From Gammaproteobacteria bacterium (GTDB taxonomy: Bacteria > Pseudomonadota > Gammaproteobacteria > Xanthomonadales > Wenzhouxiangellaceae), in the NCBI GenBank assembly GCA_021772975.1, contig JAJFKY010000022.1, positions 434,001-498,000 on the forward strand: a stretch of 64,000 nt of DNA, written 5' to 3'. The position numbers were made by a program, and so were the translations under genes. The notes beneath the pieces are model-generated. The model was not told the origin of the DNA. It searched no databases and saw nothing but the letters and a program-made list of their open reading frames with translations. Positions 39,201 through 47,100 of this stretch are shown here, in pieces; within the stretch, counting starts at the first letter, position 1, and each line of letters opens with the position of its first letter.

Positions 39201-42200
39201 CCCTGCTCCAGCAGCCAGTGCGCGACCCGGTTGGCCTGCTCGTTCAACTCACCGTAACTGAGCTGCCGGCCTTCGCAATAGACCGCCAGCGCGCTGGGCG
39301 TGCGCTCGGCCTGCGCTGCAAATAACTGATGCACGCATTGATCTTTGGGATAGCAGGCAGTGGTATCGTTCCAGCCCCGCAGCAGTTGCTGCCGCTCCGC
39401 TTCGGCCAGCACCGGCAAAGCCGCTATTGTCGCTTCGGGTTGCGCCACGATACCTTCCAGCAGAACCTGGAAGTTGGCTGCCATTCTGGCGATGGTGTCA
39501 GCCAGAAATAAGTCCGTGTCATAGCTCCAGCCGATCACCAGCCGGTCATCGGTTTCACTGATGCCCAGTTCCAGATCAAACTTGATGATGCTGTGCTCAC
39601 GCGCCACCGAACCCAGCTCCAGACCGCCCATCCGGGGCTGGCCCTGATCTTTGTTCTGCAATACGAACAAAATCTGAAATATGGGGCTGTGCCGCAGGCT
39701 GCGTTCCGGCTTAAGCTCTTCTACCAGCATTTCAAACGGAACATGCTGATGAGTATAGGCATCCAGAATGGTCTGCCGGTTAGCCTTCAGCACCTGCTGG
39801 AAGCTGGCGCTGGCATCCACCCGGGTGCGCAGTGGCAGGGTATTAACAAAAAATCCGATCAGCGCTTCAGTATCGGTATGGGTACGGCCCGCCAGCGGCG
39901 TACCCATGACAATGTCGGTCTCGTTACTGTAGCGGCTGAGCAGCACCGCGAAAGCGGTCTGCAGCAGCATGAACAAGGTGACATCCTGCTGTTGGCAGAA
40001 CTGCTTGATCGCGGTGGTCAGCGCTGGCCCGGCCACCTGGTAATGGGTCTTGCCGATAAAGCTCTGCTCACGCGGCCGGGGCCGATCCAGCGGCAGAGCA
40101 TGCACCGGCGGTATGTTGGCCAGCTGATTGGTCCAATAGGCCAGCTGACCAGCCAGTACTTCACCCTGCAGCCAGTCCCGCTGCCACTGCGCATAATCGA
40201 CGTATTGCACCGCCAGCGGCGCCAGTGGATTGGCCTGACCAGTGCTGTAGGCGGCATATAACTCGCTTAATTCACGGAACAAAATGCCCATTGACCAGCC
40301 GTCCGAGGCGATGTGGTGCATATTGCTCAGCACCACATGCTCCTGCGCGGACAGCTTGAGCAGTTGGATGCGCAGCATCAAATCCTGGCTCAGATCAAAC
40401 ACCTGCTGCGCATCTTCGGCTGCCCGGCGCTGCACTTCCTGCTGTTGCGCGGCGGCGTCGAGCGCCGTCAAATCAATACTGCGCAGCGGCACGCTAAAGT
40501 CCTCGCTGACCAGTTGGTAGGCTTCCCCGGAGCGCTCATAAAAGCATGTGCGCAGAACTTCGTGGCGTTCTATGATCGTCTCCACAGCCTGCCGGAAAGC
40601 CGGTTCATCAAACGCCCCATGCAAACGATAGGCCATCGGCATGTTGTACTGGCTGCTGCCGCCTTCGAGTTGATCAATAAACCATAAGCGCTGCTGGGCA
40701 AACGACAGCGCCAATCGCTGACCGCGATCACAGGTTTCAATCGGCGGTAGCAGCACCTCGTCGGCGTGCCCAGCCAGCACGGTGGCCAGAGCTCGCACGG
40801 TTGGCTGTTCAAACAGTGTCCGCAGCGGCAATTCAACGCCCAGCTGCTGGCGAATCTGGCTGATCAGTCGGGTGGCCAGCAGTGAATGTCCGCCCAGCAG
40901 AAAGAAATCATCCTCCACGCCGACCCGCTCCAGGCCGATCAGATCCTGCCAGATCGCGCACAGGCTTCTTTCCAGATCATTATCCGGCGCAAGGTAGGTT
41001 TCCACCGCCTGGCCATGGGTCAGTGCGCAGGGCAGCGCGGCGGTATCGAGCTCACCATCAGCCGTTTGCGGCCATAGCTCGATGAACACCATCAGCGCAG
41101 GCAGCATATAAGCCGGCAGACGGGTTTTCAGCGCGCTCTGCAGTTCCTGCAACAGCGCCTGTTGGTCCTGCTCCGGCAGCATCGGTTCCACATAGGCCAC
41201 CAGGCAGGTCCGGTTATCGGCATCCGGCTGCGCCAGCACCAGCGCTTTAGCCACCGGTGACAATTCGTTCAGGCGGGCCTGTACCTCCGGCAGGCTGACC
41301 CGCTGCCCGCGAATAATGACCTGGCCGTGCTGGTAATCAACCGTTTCCAGCTGCGCCGGGCCGTCCCCGGGCGCTGGCCGCCAGCGTGCCCATTGGCCGG
41401 TCCAGCGCAATTGTTCACCGGGCCGGAACGGGCTGGCGGTCAGCTGCTCCAGCCTGACAGCGGGATCACGGGCGAGCCAGCGGCCGGCAACATAGACCTG
41501 CCCGGTAACACCAACCGGAACCGGTTGCAGGCACCGATCCAGCAGATACACCGAGGTATGCCATCGCTGTCTGGCCAGCTGGCGGTTAATGCTGATGGGA
41601 TAAAGCCCGAGCGGATTGAAGCGCTGAATCTGATGCCATCTGCTGCGATCAGCGTCGTAAGCCGGACCGGTGACATGCCAAAGCTGCTCCGGACCGGCCT
41701 GCTCCAGGACTGCCCGCAGCGCTTTCGCATCAACCCGGCCACCACTCAGCACCAGTTGCCGGCAGCCGGCAAAAGCGTGTGCCGCGGAGTTAGCCAGTTC
41801 GGTGAACACCGGCATATCCAGCAGTATGATGTCGGCGCTTTTAACCGCGCCAGCCAAAGCCGCTGCATTGACGTCAGGCTGATACTCGAAACAGCCACCG
41901 CCCAGCAGCGTGGCCAGCAGACTGAAAGTGATGGTTTCCGGACTGCCACCGCCCAGACTGATCACCCGCGTGTGCGCATCGATCAGAGGGTAATCAGATT
42001 CCTGCAACAGCGCCGCCAGCTGCTGGTGCTCGATATCAATGCTCCGCCAGTCGCCCTGTTGATCACTGACCGGCAGACTGCAGGCCAGGTAATCACCGGC
42101 GCCGATCAGGCCGTCGGGATTATGCTCCGGCTGAGCGCTCAGCCGCATCTCCACGGCTTCGCTGTCCAGGTTCCAGATGGTCGTACTGGCTGAATCCAGC

Positions 42201-44146
42201 GATTCACTCAGCCCTGTGGTACTCAATATCAGCCGCAGTGGCAGCCGCGCCGCCAGCTCCTGAGCAACAGGCGGGTCCAGCGGCACCCAGGCAGCGCCGG
42301 CCTTGAGTACCGCCAGTTGACTGATAACACGCAACAGACCGGGTTCCAGCACAATGCCCACCAGCTGTTCCGGCTGCAGACCGTGCTCCCGCAGACTGTA
42401 GGCCAGACGGTTGGCCCGGTTATTAAGCGCCTGATAGGTCAAGCACTGATCGGCATGCCGGATAGCGACTGCCTGAGGTTGCCGGAGCGCCTGTTGCTCG
42501 AACTGCTGATGCAGGCCGGGGCTTGTTATCCTCGCGTCGCTCGGCGTCCAGGCATCGCGGCCACTCCATGCGGTCAGCATGTGCTCGGTCTCGGCCGCTT
42601 CCAGCAGGGGCAACTCGCTGACCAGCCGGTCCGGATTATCCAGCATGCCGTGCAACAGCCTGCTGAAACTGTCCGCCAGGCGAACGATACTGGACTCAAC
42701 AAATAAATCGGTGTTGTAATTCCAGGCCAATGCCAGCCGGCCTTCGCTCTCTACCGCGAACACCTCCAGATCAAACTTGATGATATGGTGGCCGCGCCGC
42801 ATCGGACGCATCCGCAAATCGGTCAGCTGCAGTTGACTCTGTTCGTTGTTCTGCAGCGCAAACAATATCTGGAATATGGGGTTATGGCTTAAACTGCGTT
42901 CCGGTTTAAGCTCTTCCACCAGCATCTCGAAGGGGATGTGCTGATGCGCAAACGCATCCAGAATGGTCTGCTTGTTGGCCTGCAATACCGCTGCAAAGCT
43001 GGCGTTATCATCAAAATGAGTCCGTACCGCCAGGGTATTCACCAAAAACCCGATCAATGCTTCAGTGTCACCATGGGTACGCCCCGAAATCGGCGTGCCC
43101 AATACAATGTCACGCTCGTTGCTGTAGCGCTGCAGCAAAGTGGCAAAAGCCGTCTGTAGCAACATAAACAGGGTGACATCCTGGCGCCGGCACAACGCTT
43201 TGATGCCGGTGGTCAGACTGCTGTCCAGCAGCTGAGAATAAACGTTGCCGGTAAAGGTCTGCTGCGGCGGGCGTGGTTTATCCAGCCACAGATTATGCAC
43301 CAGCGGGACCCCGGCCAGCTGTTGCTGCCAGTAATCCAGCTGCTGTTGCAGCACCTCACCCTGCAGCCAGTCACGCTGCCATTGCGCATAGTCACTGTAT
43401 TGCACCGGCATCGGCGGCAATGGATTATCCCGGCCCGCGCAATAGGCCTGGTATAACTGACTCAACTCCTGAAAAAACACCCCCATGGACCAGCCATCCG
43501 AGGCTATATGGTGCATGGTGGTCAACACCACGTGCTCGGTTTCCGACAGCTTCAGCAGCTGCATCCGCAACATCAGGTCAACGCTTAAATCAAATGGCCG
43601 CTGCGCCTCGGCGCTGGCCAGACGCTGGACCTGCTGTTGCTGACCGGCCTCATCCAGGCCGCTCAGATCAACGCTTTCCAACGGCAGAGTAAATTCCTGT
43701 GTAACAAGCTGACAAGGCTCACCAGCCTGCTCACTGAAGCAGGTCCGCAACACTTCGTGCCGGGCAATAATGCTGTGAATGGTCTGCTTGAATGCCGCCA
43801 CATTCAGGCGGCCACTCAGCCGATAGGCCATGGCGATGTTGTACTGGCTGCTGCCGCCTTCCAGTTTGTCGATAAACCACAACCGCTGTTGCGCAAACGA
43901 GAGCACCCTGGGTTGCTGGCCGGTCAGTTTGCTGATCGCCGGGACGTTATGGCTCGGCCGCCGGGTGTTTTCGGCCGGCAGGTTGGTCAAAGTGCGGATG
44001 ATGGCCTGCTTGTGCTGCCTGATTTCGCTGATCAGACCGGCATCGAAAATATCTTTACGGCCGGTAAATACCAGCTCGCCATCTTCCACGCTAAGTGCAC
44101 CACCAGCCTGCAGAACCTGTTTGATTACGGCATTGGCGGACATCAT
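30251..44146 (-). CDS. nonribosomal peptide synthetase B (four modules, terminal thioesterase)
   Basis: 4631 residues. Order with approximate DNA positions: TubC-like docking domain (44146-44000); C1 43910-42560, degenerate A1 42540-41050, T1 near 40890; C2 40730-39390, A2 39380-37820, T2 near 37660; C3 37480-36150, A3 36140-34580, T3 near 34420; C4 34250-32910, A4 32900-31420, T4 near 31250; TE 31080-30330. All four C domains keep HHIASDG and all T domains GGHSL. Pockets read by eye: A2 D-I-E-D-I-G-V-I-T, acidic, suggesting a basic residue; A3 D-I-P-L-V-G-H-V-G, unassigned; A4 D-S-L-V-A-A-G-V-V, unassigned. A1 lacks catalytic motifs. The start overlaps the NRPS-A stop by 4 nt. No epimerase, so its residues are presumably L. 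Confidence 0.95.
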   Translation of the reverse strand: MMSANAVIKQVLQAGGALSVEDGELVFTGRKDIFDAGLISEIRQHKQAIIRTLTNLPAENTRRPSHNVPAISKLTGQQPRVLSFAQQRLWFIDKLEGGSSQYNIAMAYRLSGRLNVAAFKQTIHSIIARHEVLRTCFSEQAGEPCQLVTQEFTLPLESVDLSGLDEAGQQQQVQRLASAEAQRPFDLSVDLMLRMQLLKLSETEHVVLTTMHHIASDGWSMGVFFQELSQLYQAYCAGRDNPLPPMPVQYSDYAQWQRDWLQGEVLQQQLDYWQQQLAGVPLVHNLWLDKPRPPQQTFTGNVYSQLLDSSLTTGIKALCRRQDVTLFMLLQTAFATLLQRYSNERDIVLGTPISGRTHGDTEALIGFLVNTLAVRTHFDDNASFAAVLQANKQTILDAFAHQHIPFEMLVEELKPERSLSHNPIFQILFALQNNEQSQLQLTDLRMRPMRRGHHIIKFDLEVFAVESEGRLALAWNYNTDLFVESSIVRLADSFSRLLHGMLDNPDRLVSELPLLEAAETEHMLTAWSGRDAWTPSDARITSPGLHQQFEQQALRQPQAVAIRHADQCLTYQALNNRANRLAYSLREHGLQPEQLVGIVLEPGLLRVISQLAVLKAGAAWVPLDPPVAQELAARLPLRLILSTTGLSESLDSASTTIWNLDSEAVEMRLSAQPEHNPDGLIGAGDYLACSLPVSDQQGDWRSIDIEHQQLAALLQESDYPLIDAHTRVISLGGGSPETITFSLLATLLGGGCFEYQPDVNAAALAGAVKSADIILLDMPVFTELANSAAHAFAGCRQLVLSGGRVDAKALRAVLEQAGPEQLWHVTGPAYDADRSRWHQIQRFNPLGLYPISINRQLARQRWHTSVYLLDRCLQPVPVGVTGQVYVAGRWLARDPAVRLEQLTASPFRPGEQLRWTGQWARWRPAPGDGPAQLETVDYQHGQVIIRGQRVSLPEVQARLNELSPVAKALVLAQPDADNRTCLVAYVEPMLPEQDQQALLQELQSALKTRLPAYMLPALMVFIELWPQTADGELDTAALPCALTHGQAVETYLAPDNDLERSLCAIWQDLIGLERVGVEDDFFLLGGHSLLATRLISQIRQQLGVELPLRTLFEQPTVRALATVLAGHADEVLLPPIETCDRGQRLALSFAQQRLWFIDQLEGGSSQYNMPMAYRLHGAFDEPAFRQAVETIIERHEVLRTCFYERSGEAYQLVSEDFSVPLRSIDLTALDAAAQQQEVQRRAAEDAQQVFDLSQDLMLRIQLLKLSAQEHVVLSNMHHIASDGWSMGILFRELSELYAAYSTGQANPLAPLAVQYVDYAQWQRDWLQGEVLAGQLAYWTNQLANIPPVHALPLDRPRPREQSFIGKTHYQVAGPALTTAIKQFCQQQDVTLFMLLQTAFAVLLSRYSNETDIVMGTPLAGRTHTDTEALIGFFVNTLPLRTRVDASASFQQVLKANRQTILDAYTHQHVPFEMLVEELKPERSLRHSPIFQILFVLQNKDQGQPRMGGLELGSVAREHSIIKFDLELGISETDDRLVIGWSYDTDLFLADTIARMAANFQVLLEGIVAQPEATIAALPVLAEAERQQLLRGWNDTTACYPKDQCVHQLFAAQAERTPSALAVYCEGRQLSYGELNEQANRVAHWLLEQGIEPGVMVGIVIERGIELIVGILGVLKAGGVYVPLDPATPAERLRYMADECELRMILSSATLAGQCAATGKPVARLDDADLLAGYAAQNPGMEQTGVTPEDLVYVTYTSGSTGVPKGVPIYHGDFSYHCQNIRDFNALTESDRTIQFASLSVDIAQEQVFIALITGASLYLRGDDIWSAEELFAYVDQHQITVADLPPSYIQVLVDADRDNQQFGRLTCLRLIISGGEAFPYKVLEHWQAHDLFRHCQLMNVYGPSEVTITAAIQRLSPADLERVSIPIGEVLSGRRMYILDAAMQPVPIGVSGELYIGGEGVTSGYIKQPELSRERFIASPFVAGDRLYRTGDLARWLPDGKLAFIGRIDNQVKVRGFRVELSEIESQLAMAKGVRHAAVTVQTNRQQAGDRQLLAYVVPEQHPDSTDQATRNALMADYRAHLKLQLPDYMVPSVFVLLAAMPLLRNGKIDYESLPAPDADALIRKQYSAPRNAIETALCEIWQELLNVEQVGIDDNFFELGGHSLLATRLISQIRQRLELEIPLRVLFEQQTVAALAAVLDAHQEAVVLPPIKTVSRGGRLQLSYAQQRLWFIDQLEGGSTQYNMRMIYRLSGPLNVAALTQAVQTIIERHEVLRTHFNEQDGKVYQVIQQDFSLPLELLDISSMDAAEQQQQVHRQADDEARRAFDLSRDLMLRMRLLKLSETEHVALTTMHHIASDGWSMGLFFQELSALYRAFSEQRDNPLPPLPVQYADYAHWQRDWLQGEVLEQQLNYWLRQLAGIPPVHSLPLDHPRPAQQSFTGKIYSHVIEQPLTAAIDEFCSRQDVTLFMFLQTVFALLLSRYSHARDIVMGTPIAGRTHSDSEALIGFFINTLALRASIDPAASFKTLLASNKQTILDAFTHQHVPFEMLVERLKPERDLACNPICQVKFVLQNIEQRIAGLPDLSLTMIPQQTTAVRFDLDLSVSAANGRLQLSWSYKSDLFEPDSIAEMAANFSALLSSIVTSPEQAVQQLPMLSKDSTRSLLSYGQGERNDELGNIRLHDLFAQQVNHTPDQVAARSQDTSITYQELNAKADRLASYLAEQEIGVGDYVGIYVERSIELLVALLGVMKSGAAYVPLELSNTTERLSYIIQNAALDTVLLTANLLDNIPLSQVDILLLDECVSSADWLDEYAHDHSDVPLPDIAEHVAYVIYTSGSTGTPKGVRITHRGLSDYCGYALGAYYQHGLAGSLVVTSHGFDITVPALYLPLLSGGYVELLPGGDELESLAQTLKQPAAADYLLRMTPMHVSGLLALLDGQPPLPAEHSFVIGGAQLDYALARRLARQFPRAQLYNHYGPTETTVGCSLYPLPADISAAAGPVPIGRPMHNTCLYVLDEQRQLVPRGVAGELYICSQGISAGYISAEALNSASFIISELPGSSGQRIYKTGDMVRWRPDGQLEFIGRTDDQVKIRGFRVELGEIESQLTSHADIKSAAVIAIATDSNDQQLAAYVVPLGITAASVDDLSEAARTAMISSYKHSLGASLPAYMVPALFVLLDSMPLTASGKIDRRSLPRPGESAVLKRRYVAPNNPAEAKLCEIWQQLLGLEQVGVADNFFELGGHSLLATRLVSQIRQQLGVEVPLRTLFEQPTIRTLAAALEVHQDALVVPEIERADRTQRLRLSFAQQRLWFVDHLEGSSSQYNIPMAYHLRGGLDITALRQAVHSIIERHEVLRSHFEASGGETFQMITTAFQTPLESIDLSHLDEPHQQAEVERLATAHAQRIFDLSQDLLLHVQLLKLHDEEHVLLANMHHIASDGWSLGVFFRELKLLYQAFIRAENNPLAPLEVQYTDYAQWQRDWLQGEVLAGELGYWKQQLADLPPVHSLPLDHPRPAAQSFTGRLMQRAVAPALTVEINALCQAQDVTLFMFLQTAFALLVSRYSNTQDVVMGTPIAGRTHTDTEQLIGFFVNMLALRNRFTDDASFADVLAAGKQTILDAFTHQHIPFEMLVEELKPERSLRHSPIFQIMFALRNDERSNLELSGLSLESVRQTYNIAKFDLELAVTEMSGRLILSWNYCSDLFHDETIARLSDSFELLLRQIVDNPDQAVAAYPLVTGAQAQQLAGWNDTRVPAPQLGGVHQLFEQQAAQNPAKTALVFEDIRLSYQTLNTRANQLAHYLSGQGVDAETIVGLCVQRSPEMVIAMLAVMKAGAAYLPIDPDLPNERIDYMLADAGVKVLLTQQSLSDRLAPAGQASDTNPYTLLEVSGAAPDAAGEDNIPPAKAGVSDQSLAYVIYTSGSTGKPKGVALTHAGLINLTVFQARQLGVTDASKVLHFASIGFDSTTLEWVMALAHGGTLYVTSERERLSAELLADYLVARRITHAVLPAALLQHLDIERDYALRMLAVAGEACERETAWKWARKYHLINGYGPTETTVVASAEQILPGRRITIGQPLCNTQAHVLDTYGAQVPVGVIGELYLGGVHLARGYLNRPGLTAERFTPDPFNSSQPGARLYRSGDLVRRVEDGKIEFVGRIDHQVKLRSLRIELGEVESQLQRQPGVHQALVQVLDSELGQQLVAHVRADAGMTQDHLKAALRRQLPNYMVPAVIMLLAEFPLTASGKIDRQALPSPDWSSCRQRYIAPRTATERQLASIYQDLLKQSQVGSEDNFFELGGHSLLTIKLVDTLRQQQAINIQVKDVFECPRLGQLAARIDAQSSLDGADDSSLTALQAHASELKTLYCVPGVGGLSVAFIDLAKAASGAFNVSAFEHRGITGDQPPHASLAETVECFMTELLTQQPSGPYYLAGHSYGGLVAFEMVAALNAAGHEARLILLDSVLFPDMLPERAGESDPVETVQRLELVENIRQQYSRIEQTRHGLSVAEPTADGDGSSATVQLSDREIDSFADKLNQIYTLQTRIAEAYRPDKTIAGDILLLHASQSNAVIPSQDYLAALQTLTPATVSRQSISGNHFSMLVEPSATELAAAIRAFLSIDGIPAFTDNLNQRSLC
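30330..31080 (-). other. type I thioesterase domain ending NRPS-B
   Basis: The alpha/beta hydrolase shows LYCVPGVGGLSVAF, the nucleophile serine in LAGHSYGGLVAFEM, the Asp in LILLDSV and the His in SGNHFSMLVEP. It releases the finished peptide by hydrolysis or ring closure. Which of these cannot be told from sequence. Confidence 0.93.
41050..42540 (-). other. degenerate, probably inactive adenylation domain (module 1 of NRPS-B)
   Basis: The A1-A2 part is recognisable (LTYQALNNRANRLAYSLREHG, VLKAGAAWVPLDPP). The A3 P-loop YTSGSTGxPKG is replaced by LACSLPVSDQQGDWRSI, A5 YGPTE by TGPAYD, A7 YRTGDLARW by LRWTGQWARWRP, the A8 hinge by a shortened HGQVIIRGQRVSLPEVQ, and the A10 lysine motif NGKxDR by DGELDT. 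The frame is open throughout, and the flanking C and T domains are intact. Adenylation is not expected. Confidence 0.88.
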
Positions 44147-47100
44147 AGCTTGATACTCACAGTGCTTTCGTCGTCTTGCAGTCTGGATAGGTTCTCCTGC
44201 GACTGCCGGACATCCATCAGGGTGTCGATACTCTTGCCCAGCTCGGCTATGGTTGGCTGGGCAAACAATGCTTCCAGCGGCAGCTCGACCGCGAATGCCT
44301 GTCGAATCTGATTGATCAGACGGGTTGCCAGTAATGAATGGCCGCCCAGCTCAAAGAAATTGTCATGTATGCCTACCTGCTCAAGTTGCAACAGGCGGGC
44401 ATAGATCGCCGCCAGTTGCTGCTCGATGTCATTGCTGGGCGCCACGTACCGTTGCCGGTAGTCATCCCAGGCCGGTGACGGTAATGCCTGCCGATCCAGT
44501 TTGCCATTGGCGGTCAACGGAAATGATTCGAGCACGACTATCGCCAGCGGCACCATGTAACCCGGCAGGCTCTGCCGCAGGGCAGACTTCAGCGTCTGCT
44601 CACTCACCGCGGATTCGGCTGCCACGTAAGCCACCAGCTGCTGACCCAACTCGCTGTCCAGCACCTGTACCAACGCCTCCTGCACCCCCGGCTGCTGCTC
44701 TAACTGGCTGGCCACTTCACCCAGCTCAATCCGGAAACCGCGGACTTTGACCTGATCATCGGTGCGGCCGACATATTCAATACTGCCGTCACTGCGGTAG
44801 CGTGCCAGATCACCGGTGCGATACATGCGTGCACCCGGGCGGGCGCTGAACGGGTTGGGCATAAAGGCCGCCGAGGTCAACAGCGGGCGGGTCAGATAAC
44901 CCCGCGCCAGACCCTGACCAGCCAGGTACAGTTCGCCGGTCACGCCCACCGGAACCTGACGCAGTTCCGGATCGACGATATAAGCCTGAGTGTTGCCGAT
45001 GGGATTGCCGATCGGAACGCTGAGGTGTTCCGGCTGGTTACGGGGGATCGGGTAACAACAGGCAAAAGTGGTGCTCTCGGTGGGCCCATAGCCATTGATG
45101 ATCCGCACCTGTTGATCGACTGCATACAGGCGCGCCACATGCGCGGCGGATACCGCCTCACCGCCGACCGCGAGCTGTTTCAGTCCGGACAGGCATTCGG
45201 CGGATTCTTCGATCAGGGCATTAAACAACGCGGATGTCAGCCACATGCTGTTGACCTGATGCGCCGCAATGACACGTTTGAGCGAGCCGCTATCGGGCAC
45301 CGCTACGGGCAATAAAATACAGCTGCCGCCGTGCAGCAACGGCCCCCAGATTTCCAGGGTCGAAGCATCAAAGGCAACCGGCGCCGCCTGCAGCATACGC
45401 ATACTGCTATCGAATTGCAGGTAATCAACGCCGCACAGCAGGCGGCGAATGTTGGCATGGCAGACACCAACGCCTTTGGGCTGCCCGGTGGAACCTGAGG
45501 TATAGATCACATAGGCCAGGTTATCGCCGCTGACACCAGATGCTGGATTGCTGTCCGGATATTCCGCCAGTTCATCAGCCAGTGCGGTCAACTCCAGGGT
45601 GTTGACCGGCAACGCTTCCGTCATGGCCGTATCGCCAGCGCTCAGCAGCAATTTGATATCCGCGTCAGCGAGCATGAATTCCAGGCGTTCCAATGGATAG
45701 TCAGGGTCCAGCGGCACGTAAGCGCCACCCGCTTTGAGAATGGCCAGCAGCGCGATGATCAGTTCCGGACGGCGCGGCATACACACCCCGACACAGGTCT
45801 CGCTAGTGACACCCTGCGCCAGCAGATAATGCGCCAGCCGGTTGGCACGCTGGTTAAGCTGTGCGTAACTGAGGGTCTGTTGATCCATAATCACCGCGGG
45901 CGTATCAGGTGTGAGACTGACCTGACGCTCGAACAGTGCCTGCACGCTGGCTTCCGCCGGCAGCTCAGTCCGGGTCGCATTCCATTGCTGCAACTCGGTC
46001 TGCTCGGCCGGACTTAACAGGCTCAACTGCTGCAGCGGCTCGCTGGCGGCATGGCTGATGGCGTCCAGCAACAGCTGATAATGCGCCACCAGGCGTTGCA
46101 TGCTGGCGGCATTAAAACGGTCTGCATCGTAATACATCCGGATTTGCAGCTGCTCATCCGAGAGCGCCACAATCAGGGTTATCGGGTAATGCGTCTGCTC
46201 CTCAGCCTGGGCGTCGATGACCTTCAACATCGCTGGCCGGGCAGTGCCGGACGGTGCCTGATGGGGTTGTGGCACCGGATAGTTTTCAAACACCAGCAGC
46301 GATTCAAACAACGGTGCGCCAGCCGCTATAGCACTGCATTGCTGAATATCAGTCAACGCCAGATAGCCATATTGCTCACGCTGCAGGTGAGCCTGCTGGA
46401 CCTGTTGCAGAAATGCCGTGACCGGCAGATCCCGCGCGATGCTCATGGCCACCGGCAGGGTATTGATCAGCGGACCGATAATGTCACCGACACCACTCAG
46501 CTCAGCCGGCCGGCCGGACACGGTGGTGCCGAAACCCACCTCGGTTTCACCGCTGTAACGGCTTAGCAGTAATCCCCAGCCGGCCTGCAGGAGCGTATTC
46601 AAAGTCACCCTCTGCTGTTTGCAGAACTGCTGCAGCCGGTCGCTGGCCGCAACCGTCAAATGAGTTTCCAGTTCAGCTTGCCTGCCAGCCGCGCGGCGTG
46701 CGCTGGTGTCACCAAACAGCAGCGGCGTGGGCGCGCTCAGATGCTGCAGATGGCCGCGCCAGAAACTGCGTGCCTGCTGCTCATCCTGTTGCCGCAGCCA
46801 GGCGATGTAATCAGCAAATTCCACCTCCGGCCTGAGTGTTACCGGCTGCTCAGCCACCTGGCCCTGATAGGCGCTGAGCAAATCGCGGAACAACAGCGGC
46901 GACGACCAGCCATCCATCAGCGCATGGTGGTGGCTCCATAAAAAGCGGCATTCAGCGTTCCCCAGGCTGACCAGATAAGCACGCATCAAGGGCGCCTGCG
47001 AGGGCTCGAAACCCTGCCGCCGGTCAGCCGCCAGCAGTTCCTGCCAGTGACTTTGCTGCTGATCGGCGGATAACTCGGACCAGTCGTGTTCCTGCCAGGG

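Noticed and set aside
41050-42540. Frameshift or sequencing error as cause of the odd A domain
   Set aside because: The frame is continuous, and both ends align with A-domain flanks; motif losses are scattered substitutions rather than a shifted stretch.
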